Positions 1 through 9,235 of a stretch of 64,000 nucleotides of DNA are shown piece after piece. Below the pieces are notes generated by a model that did not search any database, was not told the DNA's origin, and was given only the letters and a program-made list of their open reading frames with translations. The stretch lies in the NCBI GenBank assembly GCA_024743175.1, contig JANSXA010000009.1:62001-126000 (forward strand), written 5' to 3'. This DNA is from Pseudomonadaceae bacterium. GTDB lineage: Bacteria > Pseudomonadota > Gammaproteobacteria > Pseudomonadales > Azotimanducaceae. The position numbers and the translations under genes were made by a program. Within the stretch, counting starts at the first letter, position 1. Every line of letters begins with the position of its first letter.

Positions 1-2
1 TC

Positions 3-1262
3 TGGGTTGTTGTGTGGTGGATGTTTGAACCGATTCCGATTCCCGCTACATCATTGATACCTTTAGCTCTACTACCGTTGTTTGGTGTGTTAACCCCCGC
101 TGAGCTGGGTGCCGCCTACGGCCACCCGTTGGTGCTTTTGTTGATGGGCGGTTTCCTTCTGGCAACCGCTCTGGAGAAAAGCGGCGCGCACCGGCGCATA
201 GCATTAAGCATGGTACGTGCCTTTGGCGGCAACAGCTCCAGACGCCTGGTATTCGGTTTCATGGCCGCCAGCGCGGTTCTCAGTATGTGGATCTCCAACA
301 CGGCCACCGTCCTGATGTTGCTGCCCGTTGCCATCGCTGTGATCGACAATACTCAGGATGAGAAGCTTGCGACGCCACTCCTGCTTGGTATCGCCTATGC
401 AGCAAGCATTGGTGGTATGGGCACACCCATAGGCACACCACCCAACGTTGTCTTTATGGGGGTCTACGAAGAAATAGTAGGACAGACCATTTCGTTTTCC
501 CAGTGGATGAGCTGGGCCCTTCCTGTGGTGCTGGTGCTGCTGCCACTTGCCGGATTCTGGGTGACCCGGAAACTCGACCACCAGGGCGCATTTCAACTCC
601 CGGAAGTGGGTGCCTGGCGGCAATCGGAACTGCGCGTGCTGATAGTATTCGCCCTTACCGCGACGTGCTGGGTTACCCGTTCAGAGCCCTTTGGCGGCTG
701 GACTGCCTGGCTCAACCTGCCTTACAGCAACGATGCTATTGTTGCGTTTATCGGTGTGGTTGCACTCTTCCTGGTACCCGATGGTGAGGGTGACAAATTG
801 CTGGATTGGGAAACCGCGAGCAAAATTCCATGGGGTATGCTGATTCTTTTTGGTGCGGGTATCTCGATCGCCACAGCTTTCACGAACTCCGGCCTCAGCG
901 GTACAATCGGCGCAAGTCTTGAGCAGCTGTCAACTTTGCCAGTGCTGCTGATGGTCGCCATTATTTGCGTGTCGGTGACATTTCTAACCGAAGTCACCAG
1001 CAATACCGCAACTACCGTCTTGTTGATGCCTATCCTGGCTGCTGCGGCCCTGGGTGCGGGTACCGATCCAAAACTGTTTATGATCCCCGCAGCATTGAGC
1101 GCATCCTGCGCATTCATGTTACCCGTCGCGACGCCACCCAATGTCATCATGTTCTCAAGCGGTCGGTTCAGCGTTCGCACCATGGCGCAGGAAGGTGTCG
1201 CAGTTAACCTGCTGGGTGTTTTTGTCATCAGCAGTATGTGCGTTCTGCTGCTCAGCGAGTGA
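3..1262 (+). CDS. DASS/SLC13-family sodium:dicarboxylate-type transporter, 5' end cut by window edge
   Basis: Inner-membrane secondary transporter of the divalent anion:sodium symporter family, which imports dicarboxylates, sulfate or phosphate with sodium. The translation is almost entirely hydrophobic helices and carries two Ser-Asn-Thr motifs (around residue 95, and near the C-terminus in TSNTATT), the paired sodium/substrate-binding signatures of the family, each linked to a Gly/Pro-rich loop (GTPIGTPPN; ATPPNV). In characterised members the first SNT sits near residue 150, so about 55 N-terminal residues lie off the left edge; the frame is open to base 3. Substrate cannot be told from sequence. 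The 3' end overlaps the end of the convergent peptidase gene by about 108 bases. Confidence 0.85.
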   Translation, partial: WVVVWWMFEPIPIPATSLIPLALLPLFGVLTPAELGAAYGHPLVLLLMGGFLLATALEKSGAHRRIALSMVRAFGGNSSRRLVFGFMAASAVLSMWISNTATVLMLLPVAIAVIDNTQDEKLATPLLLGIAYAASIGGMGTPIGTPPNVVFMGVYEEIVGQTISFSQWMSWALPVVLVLLPLAGFWVTRKLDHQGAFQLPEVGAWRQSELRVLIVFALTATCWVTRSEPFGGWTAWLNLPYSNDAIVAFIGVVALFLVPDGEGDKLLDWETASKIPWGMLILFGAGISIATAFTNSGLSGTIGASLEQLSTLPVLLMVAIICVSVTFLTEVTSNTATTVLLMPILAAAALGAGTDPKLFMIPAALSASCAFMLPVATPPNVIMFSSGRFSVRTMAQEGVAVNLLGVFVISSMCVLLLSE

Positions 1263-2306
1263 CGCCAGGCTGGTTTCACGTTCACTCTGATCCAGCTCTG
1301 CAAGCTCATCTACCGCGCGGAAAAACGCGTCCCACCGTTCACCTGTTTGTCTGTAAAGGGCAGCAAAACTGCCCAGATAGTCTGCATATGTGCTGACGGA
1401 AACCAGCAGCGCATTGTTGAAATGGGACTGCATCAGGGCATCGTAGCGGCCACCGCCGAGCACCGCTTTGTGCGCAAGGTAACAGGCTTTCCATGCGCCA
1501 ACCGCTGAGCGTTTTGCCTCAGGCAATTGCGTTTGCGGCGTTGTTTCATAAAGCTCGAGTAACGCAGTTTTTACCTGCATCAGGAACTGACGGAACCGCC
1601 GCCCCATCGCCCGCTGCTGCTGAGCAATCTGCCAGTCCTGGCCCAGGCCCTGTTCCTGCAGCCACTGTTGTGCGCCAGTCTGGCCGACAAACTCAGCAAA
1701 ACTTTCGTTAAACGCAACATCATTGCGTATCCACACACGCCCGTGGGCTAATTCGTGTATCAACAGCGCCGCAAGATCTGCATCCGGCCAGAAAATAAAC
1801 GTATCGAGTAGCGGGTCGTTGAACCAGCCCAGCGTGGAATATGCCGGTACTCCGCCGACATAAGTTTCGTAGCCCCGGGTTTCATAATCAGCCGCTAAGG
1901 CACGTGCATCAGCTTCATGGAAGTAACCACGATAAGGCGCACAGCCCACCAGCGGGTAGCACCACTGTTGCCCACTCAGATCGAAAGCCTCAGCAGCGAA
2001 TACATTCCAGACGACATAATCCCGCTGCAGGCTGACATAGCTGCTGTAGCGCCCCTGCGCCGCCAGCCCTAAATCTGATTGCGCAAAATCGAGGACCTCC
2101 TGAGCCCGCGCCAGGCGCTGCAGCGTTGCCGGGTCCACATCAGGGGTCTGAGCCAGTTGCTCAAGCGTGGTGCGTGCGTGAAGGAGCTGCCATTGGCCAG
2201 CTATTGCCTGGGAATAAAAATGCAATGTGTCGCAACCTGCCAGTAACAGCGAAGCCAGCAGCAGTGCATAACGTCTGTTGCTGCCAGGTCGCTTGGGTGC
2301 GACCAT
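1155..2306 (-). CDS. Putative aminopeptidase lipoprotein (PF10023 family)
   Basis: Predicted zinc peptidase anchored to a membrane. With the start at 2306 the protein opens with a basic stretch, a hydrophobic segment and a lipobox (LLAGC, Cys25), which is why this start is preferred over the upstream in-frame ATGs that would run into the divergent acyltransferase. HELAH at residues 184-188 supplies two zinc ligands and the catalytic Glu; the downstream NESFAEFVG segment (200-208) supplies the third ligand. This pattern matches the putative aminopeptidase family often found as an outer-membrane lipoprotein. Substrate unknown. The C-terminus overlaps the convergent transporter gene. Confidence 0.75.
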   Translation of the reverse strand: MVAPKRPGSNRRYALLLASLLLAGCDTLHFYSQAIAGQWQLLHARTTLEQLAQTPDVDPATLQRLARAQEVLDFAQSDLGLAAQGRYSSYVSLQRDYVVWNVFAAEAFDLSGQQWCYPLVGCAPYRGYFHEADARALAADYETRGYETYVGGVPAYSTLGWFNDPLLDTFIFWPDADLAALLIHELAHGRVWIRNDVAFNESFAEFVGQTGAQQWLQEQGLGQDWQIAQQQRAMGRRFRQFLMQVKTALLELYETTPQTQLPEAKRSAVGAWKACYLAHKAVLGGGRYDALMQSHFNNALLVSVSTYADYLGSFAALYRQTGERWDAFFRAVDELAELDQSERETSLASLAEQQNAHTADDKNTQQVNCDTFLRHGANAEPTA

Positions 2307-2340
2307 TACACTTTCGGTTGCCCACAGCTTAGAAGCCCAC

Positions 2341-3219
2341 ATGCATGTACTCAAAGGCATCCTCGCCATCACGTTCATCGCTTTGAACACCATCATTGTT
2401 TATATACCGCTGACCTGGTGGATACTGAAGCTTACGTGGACCCGAGGTGAAGCCAGAAATCGCCTGCGCGCCCGCATGGATATGATCATCTATTGGTGGA
2501 CTGGACGAAACCGCAAAATGATCCAGGGACTTAAACTGACACAGGTCAACCTGCATTGGCATCAGCAGGAAGAGATGTCAGCCGAAAACTGGTACCTGGT
2601 GATCAGCAATCATCAGAGCTGGACCGATATTCTGCTGCTGCAAAGCTATCTGTACGGCATCATTCCACCGTTGAAATTTTTTACTAAAGAGCAGCTGATC
2701 TGGGTTCCTTTCATTGGCTTTGCCATGTACATCCTCGGTTTTCCATACGTCAAAAGGGTAACCAAGGCGCAGATAAAAGCTAATCCTGAACTACGCAACG
2801 CAGACCGGGACAACGTTGCCGAGGCCTGCGAAGGATTCAAGAATCATCCCACAACTATTTTAAATTTTATTGAAGGCACGCGACGAACCGCAGAGAAACA
2901 ACAACGCCAGCGGAGTGAATACAAACACCTGCTACGTCCAAAAACCGGCGGGCTGGGATATGTCCTGGAAGACATGGATCAGCATCTGCATCGCCTGCTC
3001 GACGTGACTATTATCTACCCGGATGGTGTACCTACATTCTGGGAGTTTCTTCAGGGAAAGTGTTCCCGGGTAGAAATGGACGTCACGCCGCATGAAATCC
3101 CTGCTGAAATCCTTGAAACCGAAGAAGCCGCACGACGCCAGGCCCTGGGGCAATGGATTGGCACTATCTGGGCGGAAAAAGACAGTCGCATCGAACAAAA
3201 AATCAACGGCATGTCCTAG
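2341..3219 (+). CDS. 1-acyl-glycerol-3-phosphate acyltransferase family protein (YihG-like)
   Basis: Membrane acyltransferase of the PlsC superfamily, about 293 residues, close to the enterobacterial YihG type. The N-terminus has one hydrophobic segment (about 8-31). NHQSWTD (90-96) holds the catalytic His-X4-Asp pair and FIEGTRRT (176-183) is the glycerol-phosphate binding block. ATG 2341 is chosen because the upstream in-frame start would overlap the divergent lipoprotein gene; the two genes then share a short divergent promoter region. Likely role is phospholipid or related lipid acylation; the exact acceptor is not predictable. Confidence 0.8.
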   Translation: MHVLKGILAITFIALNTIIVYIPLTWWILKLTWTRGEARNRLRARMDMIIYWWTGRNRKMIQGLKLTQVNLHWHQQEEMSAENWYLVISNHQSWTDILLLQSYLYGIIPPLKFFTKEQLIWVPFIGFAMYILGFPYVKRVTKAQIKANPELRNADRDNVAEACEGFKNHPTTILNFIEGTRRTAEKQQRQRSEYKHLLRPKTGGLGYVLEDMDQHLHRLLDVTIIYPDGVPTFWEFLQGKCSRVEMDVTPHEIPAEILETEEAARRQALGQWIGTIWAEKDSRIEQKINGMS

Positions 3220-3222
3220 CTC

Positions 3223-4944
3223 ATGTATCAGAAGCATTTTGGTCTAGACGCTCAGCCATTTTCCATTGCTCCGGACCCAGCGTTTCTGTTTTTAAGCGAT
3301 GCACATAACGAAGCGCTCGCCCACCTCATGTACGGTTTCTCTCATGGCGGTTTTGTTCTCATTACCGGTGAGGTGGGTACTGGTAAAACCACGTTGCTAC
3401 GCAATCTGCTGAACCGCACGCCGCCGGAGCTTGACGTTGCGTTCATTCTCAATCCCCGGCTGACTGTCAGAGAACTGTTAGAAACAGTCTGCGATGAACT
3501 CGGCGTTCAATACGGCAACGCACCTTTACAGAGCGTTAAGCAATACATTGATGTTCTCAATAAGCACCTGCTGAAAACACATATCAGCGGACGCAGCACG
3601 GTGATCATCATCGACGAGGCACAAAACCTGTCCCCAGCCGTGTTAGAGCAGATCCGTCTGCTTACTAATCTCGAAACTAACGATAAGAAACTGCTGCGGA
3701 TTATTCTGCTGGGCCAGCCAGAACTGGGTGACATGCTGAACCGTACTGAGCTGAGGCAACTGGCACAGCGAATTACCGCACGCTATCACTTGACCCCGCT
3801 GTCAAAAGAAGATGTTCAGACCTATGTCAATCACCGCCTGACAACTGCAGGCGGTAACCCCAACATTTTTACCCGAGGGGCTCTGAACGCACTCTACCGA
3901 TTATCTAAGGGCACACCGCGACTGATCAATATCATTGCCGATCGGGCTCTGTTAGGTGCATATGTTGAAGGCAAGTACCAGGTGTCTGCTGCCATGGTCC
4001 GAAATGGCGCACGGGAAGTGTTCGGACAGAAACCCAGACACCCGCAATCCCGTTACTATCTGGGCGCCGGGCTGATGATCTGTTTGATCGCCCTGGCCAT
4101 GAGTTGGGCTTATCTGACTCGCAACCAGATACCTCTGCTTACGCAATCAAACACAGATCAGCCAGCTGTGGAGCGTGCCACAGCCGAACCGCGCAGCCAG
4201 CCTCAGGGCGGTGTTACTGCGCCTGCAACTGTACCAGCAACAAGTGAGCCGACACCTGGTGAGGGCAATCAGAATGCCGATTCAGTCGATCCAATCGACC
4301 CACCTGCCGTGCAGAACACGGCTTCCAGATCAGAATCTCCGAGCCGTCCACCGGGAAGAACTTTCGAGATACAACGTGCTGCATACCGCGCAGTGTTTGC
4401 AGCGTGGTCAGCCGACTACAATCCGGATAACAAACAGATCCCCTGCGATTTTGCGCCTCAGGTAGGGTTGCAGTGTCTGAGTCGCAATGGCAGCTGGAGC
4501 GAAATCAACTCGATAAACAGCCCGGTGATACTTGAATTGTGGGACTCACAGGAAAGCCCTTACTACGCTGCTCTGCTTGGATACGATGGCGAACTTTATC
4601 GTCTGCGGCTGGGAGAGCGAGATGTCAGCGTGTCGCCGCGGGATCTGCGTGATGCCTGGTTCGGCACCTATGTACTCATCTGGCAAACACCACCGGGATA
4701 CAGTGGCAGCCTGCGCCAGGGTGACAACCATCCAACTGTTGCCTGGCTGCGTGAGCGCCTGGAGGAGCTGGATTATGCTGCCCCAGCCAGCTCGGCGGAT
4801 GCCTATTTTGACGACAGTCTTGCTGCTGCGGTCACAGCCTTTCAGAATTCCGAGGGTCTGCTGGCTGATGGCATCGTTGGTCCTCTGACCTGGATTCGGC
4901 TCAGTGACAGACTTGAATTGCCTGCACCCACCTTACGGAGTTAG
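3223..4944 (+). CDS. gspA: General secretion pathway protein A, ExeA/GspA-type AAA ATPase with peptidoglycan-binding domain
   Basis: Inner-membrane ATPase of the ExeA/GspA family, which works with GspB to open peptidoglycan for multimerisation of the type II secretion secretin. AAA domain at residues 1-270: Walker A GEVGTGKTT (49-57), Walker B IIIDEAQ (128-134). A single membrane helix follows (about 279-300), then a Pro/Thr-rich linker, a periplasmic domain, and a C-terminal peptidoglycan-binding repeat (about 495-565, ending GIVGPLTWIRL). Length 573 matches ExeA. It begins 3 bases after the acyltransferase stop and is followed at once by gspB. No other type II secretion genes are in the window. 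Confidence 0.85.
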   Translation: MYQKHFGLDAQPFSIAPDPAFLFLSDAHNEALAHLMYGFSHGGFVLITGEVGTGKTTLLRNLLNRTPPELDVAFILNPRLTVRELLETVCDELGVQYGNAPLQSVKQYIDVLNKHLLKTHISGRSTVIIIDEAQNLSPAVLEQIRLLTNLETNDKKLLRIILLGQPELGDMLNRTELRQLAQRITARYHLTPLSKEDVQTYVNHRLTTAGGNPNIFTRGALNALYRLSKGTPRLINIIADRALLGAYVEGKYQVSAAMVRNGAREVFGQKPRHPQSRYYLGAGLMICLIALAMSWAYLTRNQIPLLTQSNTDQPAVERATAEPRSQPQGGVTAPATVPATSEPTPGEGNQNADSVDPIDPPAVQNTASRSESPSRPPGRTFEIQRAAYRAVFAAWSADYNPDNKQIPCDFAPQVGLQCLSRNGSWSEINSINSPVILELWDSQESPYYAALLGYDGELYRLRLGERDVSVSPRDLRDAWFGTYVLIWQTPPGYSGSLRQGDNHPTVAWLRERLEELDYAAPASSADAYFDDSLAAAVTAFQNSEGLLADGIVGPLTWIRLSDRLELPAPTLRS

Positions 4945-4946
4945 GT

Positions 4947-5570
4947 ATGTCGTACATTCTGGATGCATTAAAAAAGTCTCAAGCTGAGCAGAGTGCCGAA
5001 GGTGTTTCTCTGGCAACACATACCACGGCCAGCCGAAAGCCGCGACCTCGAGGGTTGCTGACGTTAGTTATTTTACTGGTAGCCACTAATGTCGGACTGT
5101 TGCTGTGGGTCACGCTGCAGCGTTCGCAAAGCCATCCTGTGGCTACGGACGCTCCCGCAGCCGTGAGCAAAGCCCCGGCGGAGGCACAGCTCGACACCCC
5201 TGCGCCAACTGCAGCACCTGTGGTGACTGCAGTACCTGTGGTGACAGAACCCGCAGTTGTGGCCAGACCGAAGCCCACCCCACGCTCGGTTTCCCCAGTC
5301 AAAAAACTGCAACTATCTGAACTGCCTACCAGTGAACAAAGCAAATTCAACAACTTCAACTACTCAAGTCATATCTATACAGACGATCCTGAACTCTGCG
5401 CGGTAGTGATCAATGGTCAGCGACTGTCCGCAGGTGACGTGTTTGAAGGCATGGAGGTCATCGCCATCACCGAAGAAGGCGTGGTGTTCGGATCGAGTCG
5501 TATTTCGAGTCAGGGACAGGTCGAACCACTGCATGTGGCCGTATCCGTTATCGAGCAATGGGAAAAGTAG
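4947..5570 (+). CDS. gspB: General secretion pathway protein B (GspB/ExeB)
   Basis: Partner of GspA. The N-terminus MSYILDALKKSQ is the family signature. A membrane helix (about 34-54) is followed by a low-complexity Ala/Pro/Val linker (about 60-115) and a C-terminal globular domain (about 140-205) with the GspB-type pattern NGQRLSAGD...GMEVIAI. It starts 2 bases after gspA ends, so the pair is clearly co-transcribed. The protein is thought to sit in the inner membrane with its C-domain in the periplasm. Confidence 0.85.
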   Translation: MSYILDALKKSQAEQSAEGVSLATHTTASRKPRPRGLLTLVILLVATNVGLLLWVTLQRSQSHPVATDAPAAVSKAPAEAQLDTPAPTAAPVVTAVPVVTEPAVVARPKPTPRSVSPVKKLQLSELPTSEQSKFNNFNYSSHIYTDDPELCAVVINGQRLSAGDVFEGMEVIAITEEGVVFGSSRISSQGQVEPLHVAVSVIEQWEK

Positions 5571-5578
5571 CCTGGGGA

Positions 5579-7462
5579 CTAAACCGCCTGGGCGATTGCT
5601 GAAGTTCCGCTGCGAATAAAGATCTCCACCATTTTCTCATCCAGCAATCCACGCCTGGCTTCCTGTTCTAAAATGGAAAACGCAGTCGCTTGTGACATCG
5701 CCGCTTTGTAGGGTCGATCCATAGCCGTCAGAGCATCGTATACATCACAAACCGCCATCACACGACTGGCCAGCGGTATCTGCTCTCCGACCAATCCCAT
5801 GGGGTAGCCACTGCCATCAATCCGTTCGTGATGCGCGCCGGCGATATCCGGCACATTGGCCAGTTCCGGGGGCCATGGCAGCGTTTGCAGAAACTCCTTG
5901 GTGTACACCACATGATCCTGAATCGCGCGGCGCTCCTGATTTGTGAGGCTGCCTTTTCGAACAGACAAAGCCAGCACATCAGCTTCGCTGATGACACCGG
6001 CAACCTCGCCATCCAATTCTGCAAAGGCGTAGTTTCTGATCTCAGCGAGATGTCCAAATTCGCCTTGATCCACCACATTTGGATCGTTGGCATTCACCAC
6101 CCACTCATAATACTGATCCAGTATCGACAGCTGTTTTTCCAGGTGGCGATGCACTCTGCGGCGGGCCACATCCTGATCCATGCGACCATGGTGCAGCAGG
6201 TCCAGCTCCTGCTCTATGGCCGCTCGGCGCAGCCGTTCTTTCTGCAGCTCAAAGCGATAACGTATCACCTCAAGTCGTTCGTCAGTCAGCTTTTTGGGTT
6301 TTACCAGAATCGCCTCGGGCACACCTATTTTGCCAAAATCGTGCAGCAACGCAGCGTATCGAACTTCCTGGATATGCTCCGGCGTCAGGATCAACTGTGA
6401 ATATTCAGCAACACCCGACTTAGGCAAAGCTTGTAACAAGGCAACGGTAGTTTCGGCAACACGGAAGGAGTGCCCACTGGTGGCGGGGTCGCGTTGTTCA
6501 ATGGTTTTCACGCTGGCCTGGACAAAACTTTCAAACAGCTCATTGATGTCTTTCAACAGTGCATTTTTCTGGATTGACACTGCCGCCTGACTGGCGATAG
6601 CTCGCAGCATTTCGGTAATTTCTGCATCAAAGGTCAACGTTTCACCGGTCACCGCATCAACACGATTCACAAATTGCAGCACACCCACCACACGCTCGCG
6701 ATGGTCGCGCATGGGAATAGCCAGCATCGAGCGGGTGCGATAACCCATCTGATCATCAAAGCTGTGATTGAATTGATACGGCACGTCTTCACTCAGCTGA
6801 TAAACGTCGCGAATATTCAGCTCCTGCCCGGTTGAGGCAACGTAGCCTGCAATAGAGTTGGCAGTCAGTGGCAGTCGGGATTCAACAAAAGGAAAATTTA
6901 CAACGTCGTTCTGTGCGAGCCTGAAAACCAGGGAAGCCTGCTGGTCGGCACCTGTTTCAATTAAAAACAGAGAGCCGCCTTCGCAGTGAGCAATCTTGCG
7001 TGCTTCAGTCAACAGTGTCTGCAGAAGTTCCTGCTCAGAAATCTGTTCGGTCAGTGCAAGGGAGATCTGGCTCAGCTGATGCATACGCTGTCGGCGCAAA
7101 CCAACATCGCGTACCAGTTCTGAAACTTTCAGGTGGCTGCGCCAGTATTTCTGTGCCTGCTGCAGAAGCTGTTCAATAAACAGGCGCTGGTTGTCCTGTC
7201 CCAGAGAGGCCTGCAAAGCAAAATCGGCCGTGGCGGCACTGTTTTCCCCGGCGTCACATAACAGCAAGGCGAGCGGATACCGCTGCCGTATGTGGGCAAC
7301 ATCTACGCTGTCATCGACCCAGACAAGTGCAACATTCAGATTCCGATCTGGATGAGGTGCGGGGTCAGACTGAACCCACGCCAACGCCTGTGTGACCGCC
7401 AACAGAGCATCCGGTGGGGGCGCCGCGCAGATAAACTCGGGCATGTTGCGAGATACGCTCAT
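5579..7462 (-). CDS. GAF and HD-GYP domain protein, probable cyclic-di-GMP phosphodiesterase
   Basis: Signalling protein of 627 residues. Residues 1-120 have no recognisable domain and may be a decayed receiver-like region. A GAF sensor domain spans about 135-300. The HD-GYP domain follows: HD at 374-375 in LLHDFGKIG, and HHERIDGSGYP at 544-554. Between them lies an insertion of roughly 100 residues (about 400-500), rich in charged residues and with an HH and several His/Arg. HD-GYP enzymes hydrolyse cyclic-di-GMP; all visible metal-binding motifs are present, so activity is plausible. It is convergent with gspB with an 8-base gap. Confidence 0.8.
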   Translation of the reverse strand: MSVSRNMPEFICAAPPPDALLAVTQALAWVQSDPAPHPDRNLNVALVWVDDSVDVAHIRQRYPLALLLCDAGENSAATADFALQASLGQDNQRLFIEQLLQQAQKYWRSHLKVSELVRDVGLRRQRMHQLSQISLALTEQISEQELLQTLLTEARKIAHCEGGSLFLIETGADQQASLVFRLAQNDVVNFPFVESRLPLTANSIAGYVASTGQELNIRDVYQLSEDVPYQFNHSFDDQMGYRTRSMLAIPMRDHRERVVGVLQFVNRVDAVTGETLTFDAEITEMLRAIASQAAVSIQKNALLKDINELFESFVQASVKTIEQRDPATSGHSFRVAETTVALLQALPKSGVAEYSQLILTPEHIQEVRYAALLHDFGKIGVPEAILVKPKKLTDERLEVIRYRFELQKERLRRAAIEQELDLLHHGRMDQDVARRRVHRHLEKQLSILDQYYEWVVNANDPNVVDQGEFGHLAEIRNYAFAELDGEVAGVISEADVLALSVRKGSLTNQERRAIQDHVVYTKEFLQTLPWPPELANVPDIAGAHHERIDGSGYPMGLVGEQIPLASRVMAVCDVYDALTAMDRPYKAAMSQATAFSILEQEARRGLLDEKMVEIFIRSGTSAIAQAV

Positions 7463-7577
7463 GCATAGTCCAAATACACTGGAATGCGAAGTATGCAGAC
7501 TAATGCCTTATGCTTGCGGACCTGTGTCACATAATCAGAGCCCTTCCTGGCTGCTCAGCCGGCGTCGACAATTTATT

Positions 7578-8318
7578 TTACTGACCAGCCGGACCGCCAA
7601 GCCGGCGATCAATGTCTGCCAGCCTTGAGTTAACGGCAACACGATAGGCGTCCATACTGGCGATCGCTTCCGCGTTGTCATCAACTTTGGCAGCGATTCC
7701 GGCGCGCATGCTGGCAACCGCCTGATTGGCGGCATTGACCTTATCCACCAGGTCTCTCTGGCCTCGAGCGATCTGCTGAATCTGCAGTTCGAGACTCGCC
7801 AGGTTATCAATCAGGGTCTGCTGCTGGGCAAACGCCGATTCGTGACGGCCTACTGCCGCTTTTAAATCACGACTGGTCGATTCAATACCATTGATACTGC
7901 CGGTTAATGTTTTAACGGCTTTCTGATTATCTTCTATCCACTTCTTGTTTCGCTCATTGGACACCGCCCAGAGTTTGCGAATCTCAGACTCCCAGAGATT
8001 GATCTGTTCCTTGGTAGCATCACCTTCCTGGGAAAGTGCACTATCGGTTGCCGATAGACGTGATTCCAAGCGCACTAACCGAGCGTCCGCATCAGCCACT
8101 TTCGCCTGTTCTTCTTTCAGCATCTGTTGCTGATTGGCAATAAACCAGCCTGCCAGTACAAGTCCGCCAATCAGAACCGCCATCATTAAATTCATGCCAA
8201 TTTGCTTGCCTACGCCTCCAGCCCCTGATTTAGCATCAGCGCGACGGGCACCCCCGCTTCGACGATAGCCATCAGCAGCGTTTTTTGTAGACAGATCTGG
8301 TGCGCGACGTTCACTCAT
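7578..8318 (-). CDS. Hypothetical membrane-anchored coiled-coil protein
   Basis: Not recognised as a named family. A basic Gly/Ala-rich cytoplasmic head (1-40) precedes a single membrane helix (about 43-62). The rest (about 70-240) is strongly heptad-like and rich in Ala, Gln, Asp and Leu, predicting a long periplasmic coiled coil. Start taken at ATG 8318 (MSERRAP); an ATG two codons upstream is equally possible. It is a single gene with intergenic DNA on both sides. Such layouts occur in envelope or chemoreceptor-like structural proteins, but no function can be assigned. Confidence 0.65.
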   Translation of the reverse strand: MSERRAPDLSTKNAADGYRRSGGARRADAKSGAGGVGKQIGMNLMMAVLIGGLVLAGWFIANQQQMLKEEQAKVADADARLVRLESRLSATDSALSQEGDATKEQINLWESEIRKLWAVSNERNKKWIEDNQKAVKTLTGSINGIESTSRDLKAAVGRHESAFAQQQTLIDNLASLELQIQQIARGQRDLVDKVNAANQAVASMRAGIAAKVDDNAEAIASMDAYRVAVNSRLADIDRRLGGPAGQ

Positions 8319-8371
8319 AACCACGACTCCAACGTAAATTCTTTAACACCAACCCGAGTTCTCCCGGGGCA

Positions 8372-8407
8372 GCGCCACTATACAAGTGCGGCGCCAGTAT
8401 AAAAGTG
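8372..8407. repeat. Short imperfect tandem repeat upstream of the coiled-coil gene
   Basis: Two copies of a 17-base unit, GCGCCACTATACAAGTG (8372-8388) and GCGCCAGTATAAAAGTG (8391-8407), 15 of 17 bases identical. On the minus strand each copy contains a TATA(C/G)T-like -10 element, so the duplication may provide twin promoters for the gene at 7578-8318. Confidence 0.4.
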
Positions 8408-8414
8408 GCAGCGC

Positions 8415-8443
8415 AAAAGAAAAGGCCTGCGATTTCGCAGGCC
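8415..8443 (-). terminator. Rho-independent terminator of the PuuD-like gene
   Basis: Inverted repeat GGCCTGCG / CGCAGGCC (8424-8431 and 8436-8443) with a 4-base loop. Read on the minus strand it is followed by TTTTCTTTT, a canonical terminator about 57 bases after the stop of the gene at 8501-9151. Confidence 0.85.
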
Positions 8444-8500
8444 CTTCTGTACAGCACAACCGGCCCCAAAAACCGGCGCAACCGGACTGGCTAGATCAGA

Positions 8501-9151
8501 TCAGACAAACCAGAGCAGACCACCGAGCACTAATGTCAGCACAAACCCGGAGGTAATCACCCCTTTCACGGTAGTCATGGGACCCTGCTTACCAAAAATA
8601 GCATTAAGTTCGAGCGCACCAACAATCACCAGAGCAACAATAATGGCCGTTGTGTTGTTGCCTACGGAGCCGCTGGAGAAATGCGCACTGGACCCCATGA
8701 AATACAACATCGGGATGGAAAACAGAGTATTGGTACGTGATGCCAGGCCTGCTTTCGGCGCCGCCGCAGCCGCCGCGGGATCAGCCTCACCACCGGCGGC
8801 AACCGCCTGGTTAGAGGCAATAATGATGCGCTGATTGGGCCAGATAATAAGCCAGACGTTCAGAAACATCAGAATACCCATGACCGCACCTACGGTGATG
8901 TCAGCTGTGAGATTCGCTCCTCGTGTGCCCAGCATCACCAGACCTGTCAGGAAGGTGAACATCGCACCCCAGCGAAACCACCAAAGCGCACGCGGCACCA
9001 GTTTGGAAAAGGCGTCTACGCGCGCGTCGCCATCAGCCTCTTTAAAATATTCGGTCTGCACAAAGTTGAAGTAGTACAACAGACCGATCCATGTAATACC
9101 GGCTAAGAAGTGGCCCCAACGTGCAAGATAATCTAAAAAGAGCATTTCCAT
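8501..9151 (-). CDS. Urate hydroxylase PuuD-type membrane protein (PF06181), membrane domain only
   Basis: Integral membrane protein of 216 residues with six or so hydrophobic segments. The N-terminal HFLAGITWIGLLYYFNFVQ-like segment is the hallmark of the PuuD/DUF989 family, whose larger members are membrane-bound urate oxidases with a C-terminal cytochrome c domain. Here no CXXCH motif is present, so only the membrane half exists. No purine catabolism genes are nearby, so a urate-oxidising role is doubtful. An Ala-rich loop lies around residues 120-135. Transcribed alone and closed by a strong terminator. Confidence 0.75.
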   Translation of the reverse strand: MEMLFLDYLARWGHFLAGITWIGLLYYFNFVQTEYFKEADGDARVDAFSKLVPRALWWFRWGAMFTFLTGLVMLGTRGANLTADITVGAVMGILMFLNVWLIIWPNQRIIIASNQAVAAGGEADPAAAAAAPKAGLASRTNTLFSIPMLYFMGSSAHFSSGSVGNNTTAIIVALVIVGALELNAIFGKQGPMTTVKGVITSGFVLTLVLGGLLWFV

Positions 9152-9235
9152 CTCTTTCCCCTCGTCCTTTTGTTATGTTGCGCACGAATATATCGAAACA
9201 AGATAGCTCGTACCACCACTGCTTGAGGATTGAAG

